Positions 1 through 8,891 of a stretch of 64,000 nucleotides of DNA are shown here, piece by piece. The notes under the pieces were generated by a model. That model did no database searches. It was not told where the DNA came from and saw nothing but the letters and a program-made list of their open reading frames with translations. Made by a program: the position numbers and the translations under genes. The DNA comes from Bartonella sp. DGB1 (GTDB lineage: Bacteria; Pseudomonadota; Alphaproteobacteria; Rhizobiales; Rhizobiaceae): contig NZ_CP166769.1 of the NCBI RefSeq assembly GCF_041345015.1, forward strand, positions 1 through 64,000. The letters are read 5' to 3'. Positions within the stretch are counted from its first letter, which is position 1. Every line of letters starts with the position of its first letter.

Positions 1-2295
1 TTAGGCACAATACTACTGCTAACAACATTAGCGTGCTTTATTGCACTTATCAGTTGGAGTATTAATGACCAAAGTTTAAGCCATACAGGCTATAGTCAAA
101 CCAAAAATTTAATGGGGCACGCAGGAGCAATATTTGCTGATATGTTAATCCAAACTTTTGGAATAACAGCTATATTTTTTCTTTTCCCTTTCTTATTTTG
201 GAGTATATCATTATTAAACCTAAATTTTATTAATAGACCCCTCTTACGTTTATTATGTATTTTTATCTTTATTAGCTGCTGGAGTGCTGCCGCTAGCATG
301 TTGCCAGTAATAAAAAATTACCCTCTTTCTACTTCAATGGGTGGACTCTGGGGCGATATACTTACAAAACATTTACATAATTACCTCCATTTATCAACTA
401 GTAAAATCTATCTAATAGTTATAAATTTATTATTATTCAGCTTAGGCCTAATCTTAGCTCTTTTTGCTAGCCAAATTATTGGTAAAAATTTATTCGCTAA
501 ACGTAAGAAAACAGATTATCAATATATGAATAATAATTTACCATATATAGATAATGATAAAATATTACCACTAGGTGAACATATTTTAGGCTGGTGTAGC
601 CACCATATTTTAAGATTAAAATATCTTATCAAAAAAGTTTTTTCTAAACAAAAGAATCAACCAATTACTAAAGATACTTTTAATTCTATATTAGAAGAAA
701 AATCTGCTGTTACTCCTCCTAAACCAGCTGCAATAAAAAATAACTCTATAGAAAAAGCTAAAAAAAATATTGATAAACATGGTTTTCAATTACCATCAAT
801 AGAATTTTTATCAGCTGCAAAAATTTTATCAAAACAAGAAGATAACTCTAAAGAAAAATTACGCCAAAATGCAGAAATGCTAAAAAACATCCTAGAAGAT
901 TTTGGCGTAAAAGGTGAAATTATAAATGTAAGACCTGGCCCCGTAGTAACTTTATATGAATTAGAACCAGCTGCAGGAGTAAAATCTTCACGGGTAGTTG
1001 GTCTAGCAGATGATATAGCTCGTTCCATGAGTGCGATATCTGCACGTGTAGCGGTTGTATCTGGTAGAAATGTTATAGGTATAGAATTACCTAATGCACG
1101 CCGCGAAACAGTTTTCCTTAGAGATATGTTTGAAAAAATTGAGTTTCAAGAAAATACTGCAAAACTACCATTAGCACTAGGAAAAACTATAGATGGTGAC
1201 TCTATATGTGCCGACTTGGCGAAAATGCCGCACTTATTAGTTGCAGGAACTACCGGTTCAGGTAAATCTGTTGCTATAAACACTATGATCTTATCCTTAT
1301 TATATAAATTACCACCGTCACAATGTCGCATGATAATGGTAGATCCAAAAATGTTAGAATTATCTGTTTACGAAGGTATTCCACATTTATTAACTCCTGT
1401 AGTTACCGATCCTAAAAAAGCTATCGTAGCATTAAAGTGGGCGGTAAGAGAAATGGAAGAACGCTATCGTAAAATGGCAAAAGTAAATGTAAGAAATATT
1501 GATGGATTTAATCAAAGAGTTGAAACGGCTATTGAAAAAGGAGAAACTTTAAGCAGGACGATTCAAACAGGATTTGACCAACAATCCGGAGAAGCTCTTT
1601 ATGAAACTGAATCAATAAAATTAGAAAAACTACCATATATTGTAATTATAATTGATGAAATGGCTGACTTAATGATGGTAGCAGGTAAAGAAATAGAAAT
1701 TACTGTACAAAGATTAGCACAAATGGCACGTGCAGCTGGTATTCATGTAATTATGGCTACTCAACGTCCTTCTGTAGATGTAATTACCGGTACAATTAAA
1801 GCAAATTTCCCTACTAGAATTTCATTTCAAGTAACATCTAAAATTGATAGTAGAACTATATTAGGAGAACAAGGAGCAGAACAATTACTAGGACAAGGTG
1901 ACATGTTATTTATGATGGGTGGTGGTAAAATACAACGAATTCATGGACCATTTGTAGGTGATAATGAAGTAGAACAGATTGTTAACTTCTTGAAAAATCA
2001 AGCCGTGCCTGAATATCTGGAAGAAATAACCACTGAAGAAAATACAGAAGATGAAGCTGTATTTAATAATGGTGCTTTCGGCGCAACTACAACTGAAAAA
2101 AGCCTATACGATAAAGCTGTGGAAATTGTAGCCCGCGATCAAAAAGCTTCAACTTCTTATATTCAACGTCGTCTATCTATTGGTTATAACAGAGCTGCCT
2201 CTATAATAGAACAAATGGAAGAAAATGGTATTATAAGTCCTGCAAATCATGCTGGTAAAAGAGAAATTTATATAACTAAACAGGAATATCAATAA
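1..2295 (+). CDS. ftsK: DNA translocase FtsK, 5'-truncated by the window edge
   Basis: FtsK is a septum-anchored dsDNA pump that clears and aligns chromosome termini during division. The reading frame is open from base 1, so the ATG at 112 is an internal Met, not the start. The upstream 37 codons encode a membrane segment and the conserved NLMGHAGAIFADM region. More membrane segments follow to about nt 500, then a short linker. The motor has Walker A GTTGSGKS (about nt 1246-1270) and Walker B IIIDEMADLMM (about nt 1645-1680). The C-terminal gamma winged helix (SYIQRRLSIGYNRAA, about nt 2155-2200) reads KOPS-type sites. The stop overlaps the lolA start by one base. The linker is short compared with E. 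coli FtsK, as is usual in alphaproteobacteria. Confidence 0.95.
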   Translation, partial: LGTILLLTTLACFIALISWSINDQSLSHTGYSQTKNLMGHAGAIFADMLIQTFGITAIFFLFPFLFWSISLLNLNFINRPLLRLLCIFIFISCWSAAASMLPVIKNYPLSTSMGGLWGDILTKHLHNYLHLSTSKIYLIVINLLLFSLGLILALFASQIIGKNLFAKRKKTDYQYMNNNLPYIDNDKILPLGEHILGWCSHHILRLKYLIKKVFSKQKNQPITKDTFNSILEEKSAVTPPKPAAIKNNSIEKAKKNIDKHGFQLPSIEFLSAAKILSKQEDNSKEKLRQNAEMLKNILEDFGVKGEIINVRPGPVVTLYELEPAAGVKSSRVVGLADDIARSMSAISARVAVVSGRNVIGIELPNARRETVFLRDMFEKIEFQENTAKLPLALGKTIDGDSICADLAKMPHLLVAGTTGSGKSVAINTMILSLLYKLPPSQCRMIMVDPKMLELSVYEGIPHLLTPVVTDPKKAIVALKWAVREMEERYRKMAKVNVRNIDGFNQRVETAIEKGETLSRTIQTGFDQQSGEALYETESIKLEKLPYIVIIIDEMADLMMVAGKEIEITVQRLAQMARAAGIHVIMATQRPSVDVITGTIKANFPTRISFQVTSKIDSRTILGEQGAEQLLGQGDMLFMMGGGKIQRIHGPFVGDNEVEQIVNFLKNQAVPEYLEEITTEENTEDEAVFNNGAFGATTTEKSLYDKAVEIVARDQKASTSYIQRRLSIGYNRAASIIEQMEENGIISPANHAGKREIYITKQEYQ

Positions 2296-2894
2296 TGATT
2301 GCAAAAAAAAATATCATTTTTAAGATATTAATCTTAATATTTTGTTGCTTAGCCGCGCCTAATGTTTATGCTCTTTCGGATAATGATAAAAAAATAATTA
2401 ACCAAATATCTAAAAAATTTTCTGAAACAAAAACAATGACAGGAAAATTTGTGCAATTTAATGCAGATGGTTCCAAAAATAAAGGTATTTTCTATCTTAA
2501 ACGTCCAGGTCTGTCATTATTTTCTTATGAAGATGTACCCTTTAAAATGCTCAGCGATGGAAATATAGTTTATACTCATAATGAACAATTAGATAGCTGG
2601 ACACAACATGATTTAAGTAAAACCCCATTAGCACTTATTACTAAAAATAACGTAGATTTTCTAAATAGTGGAGTAGAAAAATTAGTATATGAAGGTGATT
2701 ATATTATTTTACTTTCTACACTACAGAGTTTTTTAGGGGATTCTTCTATACAATTAGCATTTAATAAAAATAGCTTACAATTAACTCAATGGACCTTAGT
2801 TGATCCAAATAGCAATACCACAATAATGGTATTATATGATGTAAAAAAGAATATCAATATTCCTCAAGCAATCTTTACTTTTACCCCAAAATAG
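2295..2894 (+). CDS. lolA: Outer-membrane lipoprotein carrier protein LolA
   Basis: LolA is the periplasmic shuttle that carries lipoproteins from the LolCDE complex to the outer membrane. The 199-residue product starts with a typical signal peptide: basic MIAKKN, a hydrophobic stretch to about residue 22, and an Ala-rich exit ending VYA. The LolA hallmarks follow, including a TGKFVQ segment, GIFYLKRPGLSLFSYED and a C-terminal IFTFTPK strand. The ATG overlaps the ftsK stop (TAATG), implying translational coupling. The order ftsK-lolA-xthA is one I associate with Rhizobiales. Confidence 0.9.
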   Translation: MIAKKNIIFKILILIFCCLAAPNVYALSDNDKKIINQISKKFSETKTMTGKFVQFNADGSKNKGIFYLKRPGLSLFSYEDVPFKMLSDGNIVYTHNEQLDSWTQHDLSKTPLALITKNNVDFLNSGVEKLVYEGDYIILLSTLQSFLGDSSIQLAFNKNSLQLTQWTLVDPNSNTTIMVLYDVKKNINIPQAIFTFTPK

Positions 2895-2942
2895 AATAAT
2901 GTTAACGCAAATTTCCTTCCACTTCCTAAAAAGTAACTTTTA

Positions 2943-3752
2943 ATGAGTCTTTCTATAGTATCTTGGAATATAAACTCCATTCGATTTCGGCTAAATTTAG
3001 TTAATAATTTTATATTGGAGGCTAATCCGGATATAATTTGTTTACAAGAAATAAAATGCGAAAATAAAAATTTTCCATATGATTTTTTTAAAACAAGAGG
3101 TTATTCATATATGGCGATAGATGGACAAAAATCCTATCATGGAGTAGCTATTCTATCTAAATATCCTTTTAAATTACATAAAATAAATAAATTCTGTAAC
3201 TTGAATGATTGTAGACATATAGCTGTTCTTTTGTCTTTTAATTCAATAAACCTATGGATAAATAATTTATATGTACCAGCTGGCGGTGACGAACCAAATC
3301 CTAACACCAATCCTAAATTTGCTCATAAATTAGCGTTCTTAGAAGAAATAAAACAATTCAAATCTAAACAACAAGGAGATTATCATCTTTTATTAGGTGA
3401 CTTTAATATAGCTCCGTTAGAACAAGATGTTTGGGATCATAAAAAATTATTAAAAGTGGTTAGTCACACTCCAATAGAAACAGAATTATTAACAACTATT
3501 TACCAGCAAGGTAACTGGTATGACCTAATAAGAGATAAATTAGGGCAAGATACTAAATTATTTTCTTGGTGGAGCTACAGATCCCCTAACTGGGAAAAAG
3601 CTGATAAAGGCAGAAGATTAGACCATATTTGGGGTGCTAAAGAATTAAAAGACAAAATTACCACAGCAAAAATATGGAAATCTTATCGTAACCATGAAAA
3701 GCCTTCTGACCATGTACCAGTAGAAATAAAATTAAAACTTAATGCTCTTTAA
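2943..3752 (+). CDS. xthA: Exodeoxyribonuclease III (AP endonuclease family)
   Basis: A base-excision repair nuclease that cleaves abasic sites and removes 3' blocks. At 269 residues it is full length. Family motifs are present in order: SWNINSIRFR at the N terminus, CLQEIKC with the metal-binding Glu, LLGDFNIAP with the catalytic Asp-Asn pair, SWWSYR, RLDHIWG and the terminal SDHVPVEI with the catalytic Asp-His. The gene follows lolA after a 48-bp gap. It converges on ftsX and the two 3' ends overlap by 14 bp, leaving no room for a separate terminator. Confidence 0.93.
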   Translation: MSLSIVSWNINSIRFRLNLVNNFILEANPDIICLQEIKCENKNFPYDFFKTRGYSYMAIDGQKSYHGVAILSKYPFKLHKINKFCNLNDCRHIAVLLSFNSINLWINNLYVPAGGDEPNPNTNPKFAHKLAFLEEIKQFKSKQQGDYHLLLGDFNIAPLEQDVWDHKKLLKVVSHTPIETELLTTIYQQGNWYDLIRDKLGQDTKLFSWWSYRSPNWEKADKGRRLDHIWGAKELKDKITTAKIWKSYRNHEKPSDHVPVEIKLKLNAL

Positions 3753-4701
3753 TTAAATAATTTTTTATTCGTAACTGACTTAAGATAGTATAATGGCTAG
3801 TTATTAACACAATAAGTAAGATTGTTATATAAGTTAGAAAAAAATGTAAATAAATATAATTATTAGCAAAAAAACCTAATTTAAACCACTTACTTAGCGC
3901 AAATAAAACTAATAACGCCGCACTACTGCCCCATGCAATACCTTGTATAGCTACCCAAATAAAATAATAATTAAATTGTTGCGCTATAAAATTAGCTTGC
4001 GCACCAATAAAATATAATACTTCTACAACATGTTCATTTGCTCCTAGTGCTGCTTTAGTAGCAAAAATAATTGCAATAATACAAATAGTTAAAACTAATA
4101 ATAACAAGAAGGAGCAAAAATAAAGGATTTTTTTAGCAATAGATACTATCTGACCAAACCAAGGTTTATGATCATCAACTAATATATTAGGTATTGCTTT
4201 CAATAATTCTTGTTGCAGCAAAGAATAATTTGGTGGATCAGCTGGATTAACTGATAAAAGCAATAGCCGCGGTACTGGCATTTTTTCTAGATTGCTAAGT
4301 ACACCGAACCATGGTTTTAACAATGAAAGACTTTCTTCCTGTGGTAATAAAGTTACCGATAACACTTTAGGAAAAACACTAGCTATTTTTTGCGCTTTTT
4401 CAGCCCTAGCTTGTAACTCTAACTGAGATTTATGAATATCAGAAAAAAAATTACTATCTGGTCTTAATATAATTGTTGCCTCAGACATTAAAGACCCCTG
4501 CCATTTAAATAATACATTATTAATTAAATTAACAGAACCTATAGTAATAAAAGCTAGAAATGTCATTAAAGCAATTAAGAAAACTAAAGAGCTTCCAACA
4601 ACAGTGTCTTTATGAACAATTCCTATTAATTTTTTTTCGCTCCCCCAAAATATATTTTTAAGCAATAAGAACGGTATTAATAGCTTATTGAATATTGTCA
4701 T
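3739..4701 (-). CDS. ftsX: Cell division protein FtsX (membrane subunit of FtsEX)
   Basis: FtsX is the permease-like partner of FtsE. The complex couples ATP hydrolysis to activation of septal peptidoglycan hydrolases. I place the start at 4701 (MTIFNKLL, 320 residues) because a GGAAGG element lies about 10 nt upstream. An earlier in-frame ATG at 4719 would add six residues. The product has one N-terminal membrane segment (about residues 38-60), a periplasmic domain of about 120 residues, and three C-terminal membrane segments, the FtsX topology. It overlaps the ftsE 3' end, so the pair is coupled. Sequence conservation is weaker than for FtsE, as usual. Confidence 0.87.
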   Translation of the reverse strand: MTIFNKLLIPFLLLKNIFWGSEKKLIGIVHKDTVVGSSLVFLIALMTFLAFITIGSVNLINNVLFKWQGSLMSEATIILRPDSNFFSDIHKSQLELQARAEKAQKIASVFPKVLSVTLLPQEESLSLLKPWFGVLSNLEKMPVPRLLLLSVNPADPPNYSLLQQELLKAIPNILVDDHKPWFGQIVSIAKKILYFCSFLLLLVLTICIIAIIFATKAALGANEHVVEVLYFIGAQANFIAQQFNYYFIWVAIQGIAWGSSAALLVLFALSKWFKLGFFANNYIYLHFFLTYITILLIVLITSHYTILSQLRIKNYLIKEH

Positions 4702-5353
4702 TAACAGTAAGCCTTCCATCTTTTAAAATTAAATGTCGACCTGATACTTGTTGCATTAAGTTATTATCATGAGTTGCAAAAACTATTGCTGTACCTAAAC
4801 GATTAAGTTCTATCAATAATAACAATAATCTACGCGCTAAATGTGGATCTACATTTCCTGTAGGTTCATCAGCTAATAATATTTCTGGTTTTGTTATCAC
4901 TGCACGTGCTATTGCTACACGTTGTTTCTCTCCACCAGAAAGTACCGGAGGATAAACATTAATATATTTACCTAAACCTATCCATTGTAAAAGTTCTATA
5001 ATTTCTGATTTAAATTGTATTTCTTCTCTTTGAGCAATTCTTAAAGGTAAAGCAACATTATCATAAATTGTTAAGTGATCTAAAAGTCTAAAATCTTGAA
5101 AAACTATACCTATCCTACGCCTTAATTTAGCTAATTCAGATTGATCTAACAATGCAATATCTTGACCAAATATATTGATAATACCTCTGGTAGGGCGCAA
5201 AGCTTGAAACATTAACCGCAATAAAGTAGTTTTACCTGCTCCAGATTGACCAGTTAAAAACTGAAAGGAACCTTCTGCAATATGCAAATTAATATCGCTA
5301 AGAATTTCATTCCCTAAACCATATTTTATACCAACATTTCTAAAATAGATCAA
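4685..5353 (-). CDS. ftsE: Cell division ATP-binding protein FtsE
   Basis: The ABC-type ATPase of the FtsEX division complex. The 222-residue product has Walker A GQSGAGKTT, Q-loop IVFQDFRLL, signature LSGGEKQR, Walker B ILLADEPTG and the switch His in FATHD. The F-x-DFRLLDHLT stretch after Walker A is characteristic of FtsE as opposed to LolD. The start is a TTG at 5353, supported by a GAGG element about 8 nt upstream; no ATG fits better. ftsX follows with overlap. A strong bidirectional terminator separates this gene from rpsP upstream. Confidence 0.92.
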   Translation of the reverse strand: MIYFRNVGIKYGLGNEILSDINLHIAEGSFQFLTGQSGAGKTTLLRLMFQALRPTRGIINIFGQDIALLDQSELAKLRRRIGIVFQDFRLLDHLTIYDNVALPLRIAQREEIQFKSEIIELLQWIGLGKYINVYPPVLSGGEKQRVAIARAVITKPEILLADEPTGNVDPHLARRLLLLLIELNRLGTAIVFATHDNNLMQQVSGRHLILKDGRLTVNDNIQ

Positions 5354-5435
5354 ATTTTACCTCATAAATCTCATCTTAATATATATATTTATCAGATAAA
5401 AATCTTAAAATAGAATTTTATTTCTTGTTAAACAC

Positions 5436-5468
5436 AAAAATAAAGCACTGTTACAGTGCTTTATTTTT
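5436..5468 (-). terminator. Rho-independent terminator, effectively bidirectional
   Basis: A perfect 15-bp inverted repeat with a TTA loop: left arm 5436-5450 (ending AAAGCACTG), right arm 5454-5468 (starting CAGTGCTTT). Both flanks are A/T runs, so a U-tail follows the stem in either direction. It lies just after the rpsP stop and should end the ffh-rpsP transcript before ftsE. Confidence 0.85.
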
Positions 5469-5494
5469 AATTAACATTCATTCACTATAACTTA

Positions 5495-5875
5495 TTATTC
5501 AGCCGCGTTATTATTAGCTTCTGCTTCAGCTGCTAAACGCTCCTCTTCAGCCTGTTTAGCTAAAGCAATACGTTCCATAGCTTTTTGTCCTGGTTTTGCT
5601 TTAATTGGATTATTACGTGGTTTTGTTTCTCTGATTCCAGCGTCACTTAAAAAACGTGCAACGCGATCTGTAGGTTGTGCACCATTAGCTAACCAATAAC
5701 CAATACGTTCCTTTTCTAATACTACTCTTTCAGCATCTTTAGGTAACATAGGATTCCAAAATCCTAACCTTTCAATAAAACGTCCATCACGAGGTGCACG
5801 AACATCAGCAACCACAATATGATAGTAAGGACGTTTTTTTGATCCTGCTCTAGATAAACGAATTTTTAATGACAT
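5495..5875 (-). CDS. rpsP: 30S ribosomal protein S16
   Basis: S16 is a small-subunit assembly protein. The N-terminal 80 residues match the family: [38 protein letters not shown] and the following NP motif region. The 126-residue length reflects the Ala/Glu/Lys-rich C-terminal extension common in alphaproteobacteria. A good ribosome-binding site (AAGGAGC) precedes the ATG. The gene sits 26 bp after ffh, probably co-transcribed. In many relatives rimM, trmD and rplS follow rpsP; here a terminator and ftsE come next, so that block has been broken. Confidence 0.95.
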   Translation of the reverse strand: MSLKIRLSRAGSKKRPYYHIVVADVRAPRDGRFIERLGFWNPMLPKDAERVVLEKERIGYWLANGAQPTDRVARFLSDAGIRETKPRNNPIKAKPGQKAMERIALAKQAEEERLAAEAEANNNAAE

Positions 5876-5901
5876 AATATGCTCCTTAATAAATAATTTA
5901 A

Positions 5902-7410
5902 TTAATGTTTCTTCTTATCACCAATAAAATTAGATAACTTATTAAGATCAGGGAAAGACCCATCGCCTAATAACGAATTATTATTACCTAATTTATCGGG
6001 TAAATTTTTCAATTTTGCTATTTTTTGTAATTCCGCTAAATCCGGTAAATTACCTCCTGCAGGTGGCATTTTCATTTTACTGCCAAAGCCGCCTAGCATT
6101 TTTTGTAACCCCCAGCCCCCTTTGCCTTTTTTCATCATTTTCATCATATCGCTCATTTGGCGATGCATCTTTAATAATTTATTAATTTCGGCGGTAGAAA
6201 CAGCTGACCCCTTGGAAATTCTTATTTTACGACTATGCTTTAATATTTCGGGGTTTTCTCTTTCATATTTAGTCATAGAATCTATAGCTGCTAAAAATGA
6301 TTTTATAGCCTTATCATTCATACCCATAGGATTTTTAGCACCCATACCTGGAATTAAACCCGCTATAGCTCCTAAACCACCCATTCTTTGCATTTGTTTT
6401 AACTGCTGCGCAAAATCATTTAAATCAAATTTACCTTCACGCATTTTTTGTGCCATTAAGGCATTTTTTTCTTCATCAATAGTCTGAGCAGCTTTTTCCA
6501 CTAATGCAACCACATCGCCCATTCCAAGAATGCGATTAGCCATCTGTTGCGGTCTAAAAATATCTATATCAGCTATTTTTTCTCCAACAGCAACAGCCTT
6601 AACAGGTTTACCAGTAACATGACGCATAGATAACGCTGCACCACCACGTCCATCACCGTCCATCCTGGTTAGAATAATACCGCTAATAGCTAATTTTTCA
6701 TCAAAAGTCTTAGCAAAAGTTACCGCATCTTGCCCCATCAAACTATCTGCTACTAGTAATATTTCATGCGGTTGTGCAATATCTTTAATTTCTACGGTTT
6801 CTTCCATTAATAATTCATCTATATGGCTTCTACCAGCGGTATCTAATATTAATAAATCATAGCCACCTAAACGTGCAGCTGACAAAGCTCTTTTAGTAAT
6901 TTCTAACGGTGATTGATTTGCAATGATGGGCAAACTATCAATAGAATTTTGTTGCCCTAATTGCAATAACTGCTCTTGTGCTGCTGGTCTTCTAGTATCT
7001 AAAGAAGCCATTAACACCTTTTTTTTATCTTGTTTTTGAAAACGATAAGCTAACTTTGCTGTAGTAGTGGTTTTACCAGCTCCTTGTAAACCAACCATCA
7101 TATAGACTAAAGGCGGGGCAGCTTTAGTGTTAAAATCGCTTGTTTCATCTCCTAATAGTTTAACTAATTCCTCATGAACTAATTTAACTATCATTTGACC
7201 AGGTTTTATGGATCTTATTAACTCCACGCCAACCAATTTTGTCTCTAACTCACTAATAAAGCTACGAACTACCTCTAAAGCTACATCAGCTTCAAGTAAC
7301 GCTCTACGTATTTCACGTAAAGTTACAGATATATCTTTTTGAGTTAAAACTCCTCTAGAAGTTAAATTTTTAAAAATCCCAGTAAGCCGACCTGATAATG
7401 TTTCAAACAT
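5902..7410 (-). CDS. ffh: Signal recognition particle protein Ffh
   Basis: The SRP GTPase that binds signal sequences on nascent membrane proteins and docks with FtsY, which is encoded at 29.4-30.4 kb. The 502-residue product has the N domain ([20 protein letters not shown]), G domain with G1 [20 protein letters not shown] and [14 protein letters not shown], and a Met-rich C-terminal M domain with many MKMM/GMG stretches that binds 4.5S RNA. The SRP RNA gene is not in this window. The gene has its own promoter-like sequence and a structured leader upstream. Confidence 0.96.
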   Translation of the reverse strand: MFETLSGRLTGIFKNLTSRGVLTQKDISVTLREIRRALLEADVALEVVRSFISELETKLVGVELIRSIKPGQMIVKLVHEELVKLLGDETSDFNTKAAPPLVYMMVGLQGAGKTTTTAKLAYRFQKQDKKKVLMASLDTRRPAAQEQLLQLGQQNSIDSLPIIANQSPLEITKRALSAARLGGYDLLILDTAGRSHIDELLMEETVEIKDIAQPHEILLVADSLMGQDAVTFAKTFDEKLAISGIILTRMDGDGRGGAALSMRHVTGKPVKAVAVGEKIADIDIFRPQQMANRILGMGDVVALVEKAAQTIDEEKNALMAQKMREGKFDLNDFAQQLKQMQRMGGLGAIAGLIPGMGAKNPMGMNDKAIKSFLAAIDSMTKYERENPEILKHSRKIRISKGSAVSTAEINKLLKMHRQMSDMMKMMKKGKGGWGLQKMLGGFGSKMKMPPAGGNLPDLAELQKIAKLKNLPDKLGNNNSLLGDGSFPDLNKLSNFIGDKKKH

Positions 7411-7430
7411 ATTACTTCCTAATTAAGTAG

Positions 7431-7471
7431 CAAACAAAACAAAAAGCACTCGAGAACGTAATACGTTGTCG
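7431..7471 (-). terminator. Terminator-like hairpin in the ffh leader
   Basis: An inverted repeat at 7451-7471 (arms CGAGAACGT and ACGTTGTCG, 8 of 9 pairs, AAT loop) is followed on the minus strand by AGTGC and a T-rich run (complement of 7431-7446). This looks like an intrinsic terminator about 40-60 bp before the ffh start codon. It could be an attenuator of ffh or the end of a short leader RNA. No homology can be tested here. Confidence 0.5.
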
Positions 7472-7480
7472 AATGTTAAC

Positions 7481-7518
7481 CGCCAGCCCCCTTATCCTAA
7501 TGGTAGCAACGACTGGTG
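7481..7518 (-). promoter_or_regulatory. Second structured element of the ffh leader
   Basis: CGCCAG (7481-7486) pairs with CTGGTG (7513-7518) around a G/C-richer loop that is unusual for this AT-rich background. It lies between the putative ffh promoter and the terminator-like hairpin, so both would be in the same leader transcript. I do not recognise it as a known riboswitch, nor as SRP RNA. Confidence 0.35.
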
Positions 7519-7556
7519 AGTTTATCTAATAATAAATTACTTAAGATAACAGTGAA

Positions 7557-7585
7557 ACCTTAGAACAATAAAAAAACTTTGTCAA
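7557..7585 (-). promoter_or_regulatory. Putative sigma-70-type promoter for ffh-rpsP
   Basis: On the minus strand a TTGACA box (complement of 7580-7585, preceded by C as in the alphaproteobacterial CTTGAC) is followed after 17 bp by TAAGGT (complement of 7557-7562). The -35 box is perfect and the -10 box is weak. It points at ffh, placing the leader hairpins in the 5' untranslated region. Confidence 0.5.
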
Positions 7586-7592
7586 GTTTTTC

Positions 7593-8240
7593 TTAATTAC
7601 TAGTTGTATTATAACAAAAAAAATCACCATTTGATCGATTCAACAACCAAAGCTGTCCATTTTCTATATCAAACCAAGCTCCATGTAAGGCTAACGATCC
7701 ATCTTCTTCTTTAGCACGAATCCAAGGAAATGTTCTTAAATTTGCTAAGGAATAACGTATAGAGATACGCTCTAACAAACGTTTTTTTTGATCTTCATCT
7801 AAATGAGTTATATTAGATACCTCTTCTGTTGCACCTTGCAATAACTTCATCCAACCACCAATAAAGTCACTATCTGATAAGGGTGTAGAACCTAGTTCTA
7901 ATGCAGCAGCTACTCCACCACAACGTGCATGTCCTAATACAACTATATGTTTAACACCTAATTTTTGCACAGCAAATTCTAAGGCCGCTGAAGTTCCATG
8001 ATATTGACTATCTGGCTGGAAAGGAGGAACTTGATTAGCAATATTACGCAGCACAAATATCTCACCTGGATAGCTATTAAAAATGGTCTCAGGAGCAGCT
8101 CGAGAATCACAGCAACAAATAATCAATACTTTAGCTTTTTGACCACCTTTAGCTAATTTTTTATAATAAGATTTTTTTTCATTAAAATTAGTTTGAATAA
8201 AATATTTATAACCATTTAATAAAGAAGCGGGAAAATCCAT
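7593..8240 (-). CDS. Beta-class carbonic anhydrase
   Basis: A zinc enzyme interconverting CO2 and bicarbonate, supplying bicarbonate to carboxylases. The 215-residue length fits the beta class. Visible metal ligands are Cys-x-Asp-x-Arg in CCCDSRAAPE and the His/Cys pair in GHARCGG. The flanking RNIANQVPPF and SAALEFAVQKLGVKHIVVLGH segments are also diagnostic. The C terminus resembles the plant/Can-like subgroup with a WFDIENGQLWLL motif. The gene lies between a cysteine-cluster gene and ffh, with 27 bp separating it from the former, so those two may be co-transcribed. Confidence 0.93.
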   Translation of the reverse strand: MDFPASLLNGYKYFIQTNFNEKKSYYKKLAKGGQKAKVLIICCCDSRAAPETIFNSYPGEIFVLRNIANQVPPFQPDSQYHGTSAALEFAVQKLGVKHIVVLGHARCGGVAAALELGSTPLSDSDFIGGWMKLLQGATEEVSNITHLDEDQKKRLLERISIRYSLANLRTFPWIRAKEEDGSLALHGAWFDIENGQLWLLNRSNGDFFCYNTTSN

Positions 8241-8267
8241 GGTAACACCTTAAATAATTTCCTTGTT

Positions 8268-8732
8268 TTAATTATTTTTGGGGTGAATGTCAATTTTTAT
8301 ATAATCAACAATATCTTCTTCATTTTCTAAACAATCATCTGAAATATCTATATAATCTCGAGCCGAATTAACACATTGATGAATCGTATCATATGAACCA
8401 GAAATAAGATGATGCCAATCATATAGATTTTTACCCTCTTTTATTAAAACATAAGCACAAGTTTTAGGCAACCATTTAGCTTGTTCGACTACTTCGGGCG
8501 TAAGAGTAACACAATCAGGAACATAATTTTTTCTATCACTATAAGAACTACACTTACAGTGATGTTTATCCAATAATTTACAAGCTACTCCGGTTAAATA
8601 AAATTTACCAGTATCCTCATCTTCTACAGAATGCAAACAACATAGTCCACAGCGATCACAAAGTTTCTCCCATTCCTCACTTGAAAACTCATCAAGCTTC
8701 TTCCCTGACCAAAAATTTTTATTATATGACAT
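8268..8732 (-). CDS. YcgN/UPF0260 family cysteine-cluster protein
   Basis: A 154-residue protein of the YcgN (UPF0260) family, whose biochemical role is not settled. The N-terminal WSGKKLDEFSSEEWEKLCDRCGLCC and later CKLLD, CKCSSY and VPDCVTLTPE segments are the family signature. The spaced cysteines suggest binding of a metal or an iron-sulfur cluster, but that is inference. The middle LPKTCAYVLIKEGK and DWHHLISG blocks also match the family. It precedes the carbonic anhydrase gene by 27 bp on the same strand. Confidence 0.82.
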   Translation of the reverse strand: MSYNKNFWSGKKLDEFSSEEWEKLCDRCGLCCLHSVEDEDTGKFYLTGVACKLLDKHHCKCSSYSDRKNYVPDCVTLTPEVVEQAKWLPKTCAYVLIKEGKNLYDWHHLISGSYDTIHQCVNSARDYIDISDDCLENEEDIVDYIKIDIHPKNN

Positions 8733-8891
8733 ATCATAACCTTAATTATTAATCACTAATGTGATATAATATTACAACGAAAAAGTTATACACCATAAAA
8801 AATAAATAAAATATAGCCAATTCAGAAATAATTTAGTAAATATTACTTAGGGAATATTAAATATTAAACTGAGAAACTGAGGATTTCAAGC

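Noticed and set aside
786-1028. Minus-strand ORF inside ftsK
   Set aside because: It is a shadow of the well-conserved plus-strand ftsK frame and shows no protein family features.
112-2295. ATG at 112 as the true ftsK start
   Set aside because: The frame is open back to base 1 and the upstream codons encode a conserved FtsK membrane segment, so the gene is truncated by the window edge.
5354-5435. Small gene between rpsP and ftsE
   Set aside because: No ORF of meaningful length; only A/T-rich sequence and the terminator.
7441-7530. tRNA gene upstream of ffh
   Set aside because: A GGTAGC-like piece recalls a D-arm, but no acceptor stem, anticodon arm or T-loop can be assembled around it.
7431-7585. 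SRP (4.5S) RNA gene next to ffh
   Set aside because: The conserved SRP core (GTCAGG...GGAAGCAGC type) is absent on both strands; only generic hairpins are seen.
8733-8891. Promoter for the glutamate dehydrogenase gene
   Set aside because: A TATAAT occurs at 8765-8770 but no acceptable -35 box is found at the right spacing, and such matches are frequent by chance in this composition.
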